Shown in pieces: positions 9,830-18,057 of a stretch of 64,000 nt of DNA (the first letter of the stretch is position 1; each line of letters begins with the position of its first letter). The stretch lies in contig CAXXKC010000002.1 of NCBI GenBank assembly GCA_963674835.2, forward strand, positions 186,001-250,000, read 5' to 3'. The notes below the pieces were generated by a model. That model was given only the letters and a program-made list of their open reading frames with translations, was not told the DNA's origin and did not search any database. The position numbers and the translations under genes were made by a program. The stretch is from G963674835 sp963674835. Its GTDB lineage: Bacteria > Planctomycetota > Planctomycetia > Pirellulales > Thermoguttaceae.

Positions 9830-9999
9830 TCAAATAACTCCCGTCGCTCGCCGCGATGGCCACTACCGACGAGTCTCTTCCCAAATTATTGCCCCAGCGC
9901 ATCCCACGATCAACCATCGGTGGGGAAGAAGGCGCGGGATCGTATGAAGACTTGCGGATTTCTGCAAGAGGAGTTCCGCAAAGACGGCCCACGGCACAA

Positions 10000-10203
10000 T
10001 CAAGGCGCTTCGGGCCTTTGTTTGAGATGTCCTGTGAAATCGACCACAAACCGCGTCTCCACCTGGCCTGTCCCGCAGCGCACTGCGTAGCCCCACTTTC
10101 GTGCCGTGAGGTCGTTGTGCGGCCGCCGTGGATGATCCTCGCACCAGGGCCGTTTCGGCCCGAGTCTGGCGGCGAACCGGTGCAGTTCCTCGTCGCCATC
10201 GGC
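10000..10203 (-). pseudogene. remnant of a DUF4031 gene
   Basis: Reading the minus strand in the frame ending at 10000 gives a stretch beginning DGDEELHRFAARLG, followed by HPRRPHNDLTARKWGYAVR. This matches the central and C-terminal part of DUF4031 proteins (pattern ELH-x-FA-x-RLG, then HYDL-x-x-x-KR-x-x-A). The usual N-terminal segment with its own start (about 25 residues) is absent: the frame upstream runs into unrelated sequence that overlaps the LysR promoter. It is therefore best read as a truncated, decayed gene in the same direction as the DUF488 pair. The rest of the 9830-10273 gap holds nothing else recognisable except the LysR control region. Confidence 0.5.
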
Positions 10204-10239
10204 CGGAGGGAGGATTGCGGAAGTCGAACCCCGTGGGCC

Positions 10240-10276
10240 TTGAAATAAGCAGGTCTTATGATAAGATGCTCTTATG
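10240..10276 (+). promoter_or_regulatory. LysR promoter with two identical operators on the start codon
   Basis: Two perfect ATAAG-N5-CTTAT inverted repeats lie head to tail: 10245-10259 and 10261-10275, one base apart. Each contains the T-N11-A core of LysR-type binding sites. They overlap a candidate promoter, TTGAAA at 10240-10245 and TAAGAT at 10262-10267 (16-base spacer), and the second repeat includes the first two bases of the ATG at 10274. No Shine-Dalgarno sequence precedes the ATG, and the predicted transcript start falls on or next to it, so the mRNA may be leaderless. Autorepression is the obvious inference. Confidence 0.7.
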
Positions 10277-11200
10277 AACATCGAGACGCTTCGGATCTTC
10301 TGCGACGTAGTGCAGCACCAGAGTTTCTCGCGCGGTGCGGCGGCTAATGAGGTGAGCCAATCGGCCGCCACCCAGTCGGTCCACCGCATGGAGAAGCACT
10401 TCGGCGTTCAACTGGTCGACCGGAGCAAGCGGCCCTTTGTGCTGACGCCGGAAGGCCAAGCCTGCTACGAAGGGTTCCGCGAGGTGCTCGAATTGTACGA
10501 CGCCGTGGAGGCTCGCGTACGCTCGCTTCGTAAAGAAATTACGGGGATGGTGCGTGTGGCGGCGATCTACTCGGTCGGGTTGCACGATATGAGTCGCTGC
10601 ATGCAGGACTTCATGCGGCGCTATCCGAAGGCGAAGGTCCAGTTGGAATACCTCCGCCCGAACAAGGTGTACGACGCGGTGCTGAATTCCGAGGTGGATC
10701 TGGGAATCGTTTCGTACCCGACGCCGTCGCCGGAGCTCAGCGTGATTCCGCTGCGATTCGAGCGCATGGTGCTGGTCTGCCATCCGGAGCACCACCTGGC
10801 CGATCGCAAGGCGGTCACGGCGGAGCACTTGCAGGACGAGGATTTCGTCACGTTCGATCGCGACCTGTCGATTCGCAAGGAGATCGATCGGTATTTGCGT
10901 CAGCGTTCTGTTTCGGTGCGTGTCGTGATGGAGTTCGACAACATCGAGACGATCAAGCAGGCGGTCCAGATCGGAGCCGGCCTGAGCATTTTGCCCGAGC
11001 CGACCGTGCGATTCGAAACCGAGAGCGGGCGACTGGTCGCCGTGCGACTGATCGCACCGCAACTGCAGCGGCCGGTGGGGATCATCTATCGGCAGCGCAA
11101 GGTGTTCACGCCGACCGCGACAAGGTTCATCGAGTTGCTCCAGGACGTTCAGGAGATCGCAGCCGCCGCGACTCCCGCTGCCACAAAGGAATCTGTGTAA
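10274..11200 (+). CDS. LysR-family transcriptional regulator
   Basis: The 308-residue product has a standard LysR layout. Residues 1-62 form the winged helix-turn-helix (MNIETLRIFCDVVQHQSFSR, then AATQSVHRMEKHFG), and residues 90-295 the periplasmic-binding-protein-like effector domain with the typical DLGIV and GAGLSILPE blocks. The start is fixed by the conserved N-terminus even though there is no ribosome binding site. The stop overlaps the start of the next gene (TAATG), so regulator and ASKHA protein are co-transcribed and coupled. Two 15-base inverted repeats cover its promoter and start codon, pointing to autoregulation. The inducer is unknown; the co-transcribed protein suggests a link to one-carbon or corrinoid metabolism, which is inference only. 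Confidence 0.92.
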   Translation: MNIETLRIFCDVVQHQSFSRGAAANEVSQSAATQSVHRMEKHFGVQLVDRSKRPFVLTPEGQACYEGFREVLELYDAVEARVRSLRKEITGMVRVAAIYSVGLHDMSRCMQDFMRRYPKAKVQLEYLRPNKVYDAVLNSEVDLGIVSYPTPSPELSVIPLRFERMVLVCHPEHHLADRKAVTAEHLQDEDFVTFDRDLSIRKEIDRYLRQRSVSVRVVMEFDNIETIKQAVQIGAGLSILPEPTVRFETESGRLVAVRLIAPQLQRPVGIIYRQRKVFTPTATRFIELLQDVQEIAAAATPAATKESV

Positions 11201-13050
11201 TGTCGGGTCAGGATCTGTTGCCGGTCACGTTTCACCCGGCGGGCAAGGTGGTACACGTTGTAGTCGGCTCGCGTCTCGTCGAAGCGGCGGCCGCGGCTGG
11301 TGTCGCGCTGAATTTGCCTTGCGGCGGCGAAGGCGCTTGCGGGAAGTGCCGGGTGATCGTGCGTCACGGTGTGGGCGCGGCGGGGCCGATCGAACGCAAG
11401 ATGTTCAGCCAGGCTGAGTTGGAGCAGGGCCTCCGGCTGGCGTGTCAGACGACAGTCACGTCGGCGATGACGATCGAAGTGCCCGAGACGTCGTTGCTGG
11501 CGTCGTATCACAAGATCCTCCAGCGGGTGCGGAGTCTGCCGGCCACCGTTCCTGATCCCCGCATTCACAAGCAGTATGTGGAGCTGCCGCCGCCCGACCG
11601 TCACAACGATGCGGCTGATCTGGTGCGGTTGGAGCGTGCGATTGGATCGTTCGAGATCGACCTGGAGACGGTGCGGCAGTTGCCCGACCGGCTCCGCGAG
11701 CAGCAGTTCCGCGGCACGGCGGTGTTGGCCGATCGCAAGCTGATCGACTTCGAGGCGGGCAACTCCGAGGCCCAGTGTTTCGCGGTGGCATTCGATATCG
11801 GCACGACCACGTTGGTCGGAATGCTGGTGGACCTGAACAGCGGCGAAGAACTGGCGGTCACCTCGCGGCTCAACCCACAGACGGCGTTTGGGGACGATGT
11901 GCTGACGCGAATCGCCCACACTCAGCAAGGGCCGGAGCAGCTTCGCGAGCTGCAGGAGACGGTGCTCGATGCGGTCAACGCGATGATCGGCCAGTTGGCA
12001 GACGAAGCGGGGATCGGCCGCGACCAGATTTATGAGGCGACGTTTTCGGGCAACACGACGATGCAGCAGTTGCTCGCCGGAATCGACCCGCGCTGGCTCG
12101 GCGAAGTGCCATTTGTGCCGGCCACGGGCAGCGGACTGCTAGTCGACGCGGCGACCGTGGGCGTGCAGATCCACCGCCGGGGGCGTGCGTATCTGTTGCC
12201 CGTGATCGGCGGATTTGTGGGGGGCGACACGGTTTCGGGCGTTTTGGCCACGGCGCTGGCCGACATCGAGGGGCCCAGTTTGCTGGTGGATATCGGCACG
12301 AACGGGGAGATTGTGCTGGCGGCCAACGGCAAGCTCTACGCGGCGGCCACGGCAGCCGGACCGGCGTTTGAAGGCGCCCGCATCGAGCACGGGATGCGCG
12401 GCACGACCGGCGCGATCGAACGCGTGACCGTCGACGGCTCACTGCGCACCAGCGTGATCGGTAACTGCCGGCCGGTGGGAATCTGCGGGTCGGGCATGAT
12501 CGATCTGGCGGCGGAGCTTCTGCGACATGGGTTCATCAGCCCGGAAGGGCGCATGCGAGTAGCCGACCAATTGCCCACCGAAACGCTGCCCGACATACGG
12601 GAACGGTTGGTTCCGTACAACGGGCAGGTCTCGTTCCTGGTCGCGTCGGAGGCCGAGACGGGCAGCGGCCGGCCGGTCGTGCTGACCCAGCGCGACGTGC
12701 GGCAACTGCAACTGGCCAGCGGGGCGATCCGTGCGGGCATCATCCTGCTGTTGCGCCGCGCCGGTCATGAGCCGGCGGATGTGAAGCAGGTGTTCATCGC
12801 GGGCGGGTTCGGGAACTACATTCGTCGGCGCAATGCCCTGCGAATGGGGCTGCTTCCGCCGGAGATCGATCCGCAGCGAATCCGCTACGAAGGAAATACG
12901 TCGCTGGCCGGCGCGCGGTTGGTCGCGCTATCGCAGCGAGCGCGCATCCTGGCCGAATCGCTGGCGCGCCGTACCGAGCACATCGACCTGGCGACGGATC
13001 ACAACTTTCAGTGGACATTTGCCGACGCCATGCTGTTTCCGGAGCAGTGA
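11200..13050 (+). CDS. [2Fe-2S] ASKHA protein, corrinoid-activator (RACo/RamA) type
   Basis: The 616-residue protein begins with a ferredoxin-like domain whose cysteines are C41-x5-C47-x2-C50-x31-C82, the pattern of a plant-type [2Fe-2S] cluster. After a linker, an ASKHA ATPase fold follows: AFDIGTTTLVG near residue 199 (phosphate loop), FSGNTTMQQLL near 284, LVDIGTNGEI near 363, and IAGGFGNYI near 529. This is the architecture of reductive activators of corrinoid methyltransferases, which use ATP to drive reduction of Co(II). No corrinoid protein, methyltransferase or cobalamin riboswitch is visible in the window, so its partner is unknown. The gene is coupled (TAATG) to the LysR regulator. 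An alternative is a relative with another low-potential metal-protein client. Confidence 0.88.
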   Translation: MSGQDLLPVTFHPAGKVVHVVVGSRLVEAAAAAGVALNLPCGGEGACGKCRVIVRHGVGAAGPIERKMFSQAELEQGLRLACQTTVTSAMTIEVPETSLLASYHKILQRVRSLPATVPDPRIHKQYVELPPPDRHNDAADLVRLERAIGSFEIDLETVRQLPDRLREQQFRGTAVLADRKLIDFEAGNSEAQCFAVAFDIGTTTLVGMLVDLNSGEELAVTSRLNPQTAFGDDVLTRIAHTQQGPEQLRELQETVLDAVNAMIGQLADEAGIGRDQIYEATFSGNTTMQQLLAGIDPRWLGEVPFVPATGSGLLVDAATVGVQIHRRGRAYLLPVIGGFVGGDTVSGVLATALADIEGPSLLVDIGTNGEIVLAANGKLYAAATAAGPAFEGARIEHGMRGTTGAIERVTVDGSLRTSVIGNCRPVGICGSGMIDLAAELLRHGFISPEGRMRVADQLPTETLPDIRERLVPYNGQVSFLVASEAETGSGRPVVLTQRDVRQLQLASGAIRAGIILLLRRAGHEPADVKQVFIAGGFGNYIRRRNALRMGLLPPEIDPQRIRYEGNTSLAGARLVALSQRARILAESLARRTEHIDLATDHNFQWTFADAMLFPEQ

Positions 13051-13123
13051 ACGGTCGACAGGTTGTGCGTGGGCGCAAGATGGCCTGCGGTACATTAGCA
13101 GGAACCGCCGGGTTGGTCGCCGC

Positions 13124-13456
13124 TCAATGGCCGCCGCAGCCGGGGCAACCGCCGCCCCGCGGATAGCTGGGATTCTCGATGGCGAAACCGCGACCCATCG
13201 GCCCGTCCTGGAAATCGATCGTGGTTCCCTCGAGGTGCAGGGCCATCTTGCGGCGCGTGACGAGCGGGACGCCGTTGCAGTCGAACTTGGCGTCGACCTC
13301 GGGGTCATAGTCGGTATCGAAGCCCAACGAATACTGAAGGCCGCTGCAGCCGCCGCCACCGATTCCCATGCGCAGGTGCGTGGCGTCGTCCAGCTTCTGG
13401 CTTTCCATGATCCGCTTGATTTCGGCCGCAGCAGTTGGAGTAATCGTGATAGCCAT
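13124..13456 (-). CDS. A-type iron-sulfur carrier (IscA/HesB-like), CxxC variant
   Basis: This 110-residue protein is a HesB/IscA-family Fe-S scaffold: ITITPTAAAEIKRI at the N-terminus, GGGGCSGLQYSL at about residues 33-44, and FAIENPSYPRGGGCPGCGGH at the end. Family members carry three cysteines, the last two as CGC. Here the cysteines are Cys37, Cys104 and Cys107, so the last pair is C-P-G-C, with two intervening residues instead of one. The start at 13456 has an AGGAG motif upstream and removes a non-conserved extension. It lies 178 bases from a cysteine desulfurase on the same strand, a natural partner that supplies sulfur. Delivery of Fe-S clusters in the cytoplasm is the expected role. 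Confidence 0.9.
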   Translation of the reverse strand: MAITITPTAAAEIKRIMESQKLDDATHLRMGIGGGGCSGLQYSLGFDTDYDPEVDAKFDCNGVPLVTRRKMALHLEGTTIDFQDGPMGRGFAIENPSYPRGGGCPGCGGH

Positions 13457-13634
13457 CGGTGAGATGATCTCCTTCCTGAGGAACGCTCTCGGCATTCGTG
13501 TCGACGAAGAACGGGAACGTTCCGTCTGAAACCCAACGTTCTGCTAATCTTACGCGCCGATCTGCGATTTGCCAAGCGTCGAGGGGGCGCGACTCGGCCG
13601 GCGGCGGCCGGGAGTGACGCAAAATCGGCCGCGA

Positions 13635-14852
13635 TTATCGCCGTGAGGGAGGCGGGTTGAGCGGACTGGTCATTTTCCGGAGCCGCGAAACGGCTTTGGC
13701 GAGAATGTGCAGGACGGCTTCTACCTCTTCGGCTGTATTGAACCTACCCAGCCCGAACCGCAAGCTCGACTGCACGCGCAACGGGTCGAGCCCTAACGCC
13801 TCGAGCACATGGCTGGGCTCCGACCGGGCCGACGAGCAGGCGCTGCCGGTGCTGAGGGCGACCTCCTGTGCGCTGAGCAGGAGGGTCTCGCCGTCGACCT
13901 GGCCGATGCTCACGTTGAGATTGCCGGGGAGCCGTAGCTCCGGCAGCAGGGCCGGGCCGTTCAGAGCGACGTCGCCGATGGTTTCCCTGAGGCCATCGAA
14001 CAGCCGGTTCCGCAGCGCGGCGAGCCGGGGCGCCTCGGCGTCGATCTCGTCGAGGCAAAGCTCCAGGGCCCGGGCCATGCCGACGATGCCCGGTGTGTTG
14101 AGGGTTCCGCTTCGGAGGCCGCCTTCATGTCGACCGCCGAGCATCTGCGGTTCCAGCCGGACCCGCCTGCGGTGGCGGCGAACGTAGAGTCCGCCAATTC
14201 CCTTGGGTCCATAGATTTTGTGCCCGCTGAAACTCAGCAGGTCGACACCTAGTTGGTCGACATTGACGGGGATTTTTCCCAACGCCTGGGCGGCGTCGGT
14301 GTGGAGCAGCACGCCCTTGTCGGCGCAGATTTGGCCGATTTCGGGGAGCGGCTGGATCAGGCCGATTTCGTTATTGGCCAGCATTACGGAAACGAGGATC
14401 GTGTCGTCGCGAATCGCTTCGGCGACCTGCTCCGGGGCGATGTGACCGGCGTGCGGATTGGGCGACTGGCAGACCGGCAAGAGTGTTACCTCGCAGCCCC
14501 GCGCGGCGAGCTTCTTGAGCGGATCGAGCACCGACGGGTGTTCCGTCGCCACGCTGATCACGTGGTTGCCACGGCGGCGGGCCTGATCGGCTACGCCTCG
14601 AATGGCCAGATTGTTGCTTTCCGTAGCGCCGCTGGTGAAGACGATCTCGTCGGGCTGGGCTCCGATGGCGGCCGCGATGGTCTGGCGCGCGCGGTCCACG
14701 GCTTCCTTGGCCTGCCAGCCGTAGGCGTGCGTCGTGCTGGCGGCATTGCCGAACTGGCCGGTGAAGTAGGGCAACATCGCATCCACGACGCGGGCATCGA
14801 CCGGCGTGGTCGCATGGTTGTCCATGTAGATCGGAGTCGCGACGCGGGTCAT
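13635..14852 (-). CDS. cysteine desulfurase (NifS/IscS type)
   Basis: The 405-residue product is a PLP-dependent class V aminotransferase-fold desulfurase. YMDNHATTPVD opens the protein, FTSGATESNNLAI marks the PLP phosphate region, SGHKIYGPKGIG carries the Schiff-base lysine, and STGSACSSAR near residue 335 carries the catalytic cysteine loop typical of group I (IscS/NifS) enzymes. It transfers sulfur from L-cysteine to Fe-S scaffolds and thiolation enzymes. The start at 14852 sits just before the conserved N-terminus. It is followed on the same strand by the IscA-like carrier. No iscU gene is seen beside it, so scaffold and desulfurase are not one classical isc operon here. Confidence 0.93.
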   Translation of the reverse strand: MTRVATPIYMDNHATTPVDARVVDAMLPYFTGQFGNAASTTHAYGWQAKEAVDRARQTIAAAIGAQPDEIVFTSGATESNNLAIRGVADQARRRGNHVISVATEHPSVLDPLKKLAARGCEVTLLPVCQSPNPHAGHIAPEQVAEAIRDDTILVSVMLANNEIGLIQPLPEIGQICADKGVLLHTDAAQALGKIPVNVDQLGVDLLSFSGHKIYGPKGIGGLYVRRHRRRVRLEPQMLGGRHEGGLRSGTLNTPGIVGMARALELCLDEIDAEAPRLAALRNRLFDGLRETIGDVALNGPALLPELRLPGNLNVSIGQVDGETLLLSAQEVALSTGSACSSARSEPSHVLEALGLDPLRVQSSLRFGLGRFNTAEEVEAVLHILAKAVSRLRKMTSPLNPPPSRR

Positions 14853-14877
14853 CGGCCTCGGTTTGCGATTTGTCGCC

Positions 14878-17800
14878 TTAGGGCGATGGCACGGGCAATT
14901 CCACCTGCACCGAGCCCAACCGGCCGTCGCCGTAGGCATCGACCAAAATGGCGTACTGCTTGGTGCCGGCGGGCAACTGGAACTGTATTTCGGCGCGACC
15001 GCCTTTGTCCGCGACTAGTAGCGGATTCCAGAAGAGCACGCCCGACGCGGGGCTTGGCGCGGCCTGCATTTGCAGGTGCAGCGATTCCTTTGACGATTGC
15101 ACCTCGAGACGATCGTGCATTTCGGGCTCTGCCAACTGCTGGGCGGCGGGCGAGCTTTGCGCTGCTTGCTGGTTCAGTTGAAGGCCAAAGGGCTCTCGCC
15201 GCATGGCTTGGCCAGCACTCGGCGCCGCCGCCTTGCCCCCGTAGCCTGGGGGCGCCTGTTTGGGCATGGACACCGAGTCTGCCGGCGGGCTGGCTGCCTT
15301 GGCGGCTCGCTTCGGTGCGGACGCTGGCTTCTTGGCGGCTTCAGGGGCCGCCTTGGATCTGGCGCGGGATTGAGCGGCGTCGGCCGGCGGAGACTGTACC
15401 GCCGGGAGTGTTGCCGGCATAGGTTGCGCCGGTGCGGCCGCCGGCGGTGGCGGTTCTGAGGCCGGTGGCGCGGCCTTCGACGGCGATGATTGCGAGGCGA
15501 CACCGCCTTTCGGAGCATCGGTCGGCGGGCTCTTGGCGGCGATCTTCGGAGCATTGGTGGTCGAGCCCTCGGCCGCGCCCTTGGTCATCACGGCGTCCTT
15601 CCGCTCCAATCTCTCTTCCGCTTTCTCTTCTGCGAACCTGCCGATTTCGTCTGACTCGGCTGCGGACGAAGTGTCGGCCGGGGGGCCTGTGGATCGGGCG
15701 AATTCACTCTTCGGTGCCCCCGGGGCCGGCGGAGGCGCCGTGTTGAACGGTGCGAAGGCGACCATGCTCCCCGACATCGAGTGGCGCCGTTCCGGGTTCA
15801 TGAGGACCGCGCCCATCACGACGCACACGATCGCCGCGCTGATGGCGGGCGCCCAGAGTCGCAGCCCGGTGGGCACGTTCATGATGGCCAGCATCGCCAC
15901 GAACAGCACGAGGCCCAGGCCGCCCAAGAGGCTGGCTACGGTGAGCGAATTCTGTGGGCGGGTGCGATTGGCACGGTAGGAGGCCAAGCTGTCTTTGTAC
16001 TGTTTCTGCAACTGGGAGAGATTGTCGAAGACGGTCGGCGGTGAGATGCTCGCGGCGAGCGCGGCGGCCACGTTTGCCGGGCTCGTCTTGGCATCGACGG
16101 TTTGCATGGCCCTCTGCTTCGCCATGAACGGCCGCTCTTGCGTGCCCAACAGGAGATCCAGCGCCACGGCGGCCTTGGGGTCGTCGGCCAGGTAACCGTC
16201 GAGATCCTTGGGTGCCTGGGTGAGCTGATCGGCGAGCAAGAAGTGGGCCGTCATCGATGAACTACCGGCAGCGAGCTGCTTCAACACGGGCAGTTCGACA
16301 ATGGATACGCCCATGCTGGCCGGCACGGGCGTGCCGTTCTCGTCGGTCACGGTCAATGCGAGTTTTGCGGGCTCGCCCGGTTTGACTTGCCCCAGGGGTT
16401 TTGCGTCAATCTGAAGTCGCCGCGCTGGACGCCGGAAGACGAGCCGCTCAGCGACGGGTCGCGGGGGGCTGTTGCGGTAGTCGTATACGATGAGCCGCAC
16501 CACGCCGTCGACCTTTTCGTCGACGTCGATTTCGACGGGATTGGCCTCGGCTCTCGTCACCAAGGCCTGCTGCCCCACCTCTGCTCCACGACACCAGGCG
16601 GACACGACCAGCGGAATGCCGGCGGTTTGCGATCGGACGTTGAACTGGAGCGGCTGCCGGGCTTTGAACACGCCCAAACCGGTCGTGAGCAGGACCTCGC
16701 TGTCGGAGACCGGCGGCAGCAACTGCTCTTTCTTGACGTTCTTGGGCGTATCGATCACCAGGCAGTAGCGCCGCCCCAACTGCGGCTCGAGGCTGAACGC
16801 CCCCATGCCGGCGTCGATGGACTCGGCGCGTGCCACGGCGTTGCCGTCGCTATCGATGACCGTGCCGCGGACCTGGACCGGCTCGCCCTGCGGGTCGCTG
16901 GCGCGGAAGAAGACGCGGTTTTCCAACCCGGCGACCAAGGGGCCGCTCTCGGGGAAGAAGTGGACCTCGACCTTATCGCGCGGCTTGTCGGCCAGATCCG
17001 CTTTTTCCGATTTGGCCTTCTCCGCCGGGGCATTCCCGCGTTTGACGTTGAAGGTGCATCGTGCGTTGGCGAACTGTCCTTGCGGACTGCCGGCAACTAG
17101 CGTGTACGCGCCCGCGGAGGCATCGGCGGGGAGTGTTTTGCGGCCGGAGCCTGCGCCGTCGCGAGCGGTGGTCGAAACGGTTGAACCGGACAACGCCGAA
17201 CCGCTGGGATCGACGATTTCGTAGCGGACGGCCGCTTGCTGCTCGGCCAACAGAGTGAAGCGCTCGAGCGTAACGGAGCGGTAGCGGACCGTTTCGCCGG
17301 GCTGGAACTCGAGTTTGTCGGGCGTCAGGTAGGTGGCAAGACGGGGCGGGTCGACGCCCAGGACCGTGTTCACGCGTTCCAGCTTGTCGTCGCCCGCGGC
17401 CTCGATTTCAAGCCGGACCTGGCCGGGAATGGGAAGGTCGGCGGGAATGGTGACGTTGAGGAACCCGTTGTCGTCGGTTCGCTCTTTGTGGCTTATCAAC
17501 TGGTGGCCGGTGGGCGAATAGAGGACAAACTGGATTTGGGAAGACACGGGGCTGCCGGTCACGGAGGTCGTTTCGATGCGGTAGTGACTGGCGACCGACG
17601 CCTGCAATCGCGACGGCCCGATGACCCGCAGCCGCAGGTGATCTGCGGCAATGTCGGCAAGGAGCCCGCGGTGATAGAAGTAGCCTCCCAGCGAAATGGC
17701 CAAGAGAATCCCGGCGGCCAAGCTCACCAGCCAGGTCATCCCCCGGATGCGTGGCTTTCGAGACGGCTCGGCGGGTCGGGCCGACGGCTTGGGGCGGGAC

Positions 17801-18057
17801 GTGGCACGTTCGGGCGGAACAGCCGCGGCGACAACGTCGGGCGTGGGAGCCGATTCGGGCCGGTTGAGCTTAAAATCGGGTTCGACGAGCTTTGCGGCCT
17901 CTGCCAGAACGCCCGCCGCTGCCTGGGCCTGGGCGTATGCGCGCGCCAGCTCCGGCTCGGCCGCGATGCGCGCGTGCAGTTCGGCCGCCTCGTCGTCGGG
18001 CAACACGCCGTAGATCAATTCCAGCAGTCGCTGGCGGATTTCCGGATCGACCACCAT
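14878..18057 (-). CDS. giant membrane protein: anti-sigma-like head fused to macroglobulin-like domains
   Basis: About 1059 residues. Residues 1-60 are a helical, acidic region resembling the cytoplasmic head of anti-sigma factors but without the zinc motif. A Pro/Ala linker leads to a transmembrane helix near residues 108-127 (MTWLVSLAAGILLAISLGGY). Beyond it come beta-rich domains; a stretch reading DKLEFQPGETVRYRSVTL matches the MG2 domain of alpha-2-macroglobulins. Two further hydrophobic helices lie near residues 705-760, then a long Ala/Pro/Lys/Ser-rich stretch, and a last domain (FWNPLLVADKGGRAEIQF, then LPAGTKQYAILVDAYGDGRL) resembling the macroglobulin A2M domain. No thioester Cys-Gly-Glu-Gln motif is seen. 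The stop of the sigma factor gene shares its last base with the ATG (TGATG; a GTG at 18060 is an alternative start), so the protein probably controls that sigma factor across the membrane. Confidence 0.85.
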   Translation of the reverse strand: MVVDPEIRQRLLELIYGVLPDDEAAELHARIAAEPELARAYAQAQAAAGVLAEAAKLVEPDFKLNRPESAPTPDVVAAAVPPERATSRPKPSARPAEPSRKPRIRGMTWLVSLAAGILLAISLGGYFYHRGLLADIAADHLRLRVIGPSRLQASVASHYRIETTSVTGSPVSSQIQFVLYSPTGHQLISHKERTDDNGFLNVTIPADLPIPGQVRLEIEAAGDDKLERVNTVLGVDPPRLATYLTPDKLEFQPGETVRYRSVTLERFTLLAEQQAAVRYEIVDPSGSALSGSTVSTTARDGAGSGRKTLPADASAGAYTLVAGSPQGQFANARCTFNVKRGNAPAEKAKSEKADLADKPRDKVEVHFFPESGPLVAGLENRVFFRASDPQGEPVQVRGTVIDSDGNAVARAESIDAGMGAFSLEPQLGRRYCLVIDTPKNVKKEQLLPPVSDSEVLLTTGLGVFKARQPLQFNVRSQTAGIPLVVSAWCRGAEVGQQALVTRAEANPVEIDVDEKVDGVVRLIVYDYRNSPPRPVAERLVFRRPARRLQIDAKPLGQVKPGEPAKLALTVTDENGTPVPASMGVSIVELPVLKQLAAGSSSMTAHFLLADQLTQAPKDLDGYLADDPKAAVALDLLLGTQERPFMAKQRAMQTVDAKTSPANVAAALAASISPPTVFDNLSQLQKQYKDSLASYRANRTRPQNSLTVASLLGGLGLVLFVAMLAIMNVPTGLRLWAPAISAAIVCVVMGAVLMNPERRHSMSGSMVAFAPFNTAPPPAPGAPKSEFARSTGPPADTSSAAESDEIGRFAEEKAEERLERKDAVMTKGAAEGSTTNAPKIAAKSPPTDAPKGGVASQSSPSKAAPPASEPPPPAAAPAQPMPATLPAVQSPPADAAQSRARSKAAPEAAKKPASAPKRAAKAASPPADSVSMPKQAPPGYGGKAAAPSAGQAMRREPFGLQLNQQAAQSSPAAQQLAEPEMHDRLEVQSSKESLHLQMQAAPSPASGVLFWNPLLVADKGGRAEIQFQLPAGTKQYAILVDAYGDGRLGSVQVELPVPSP

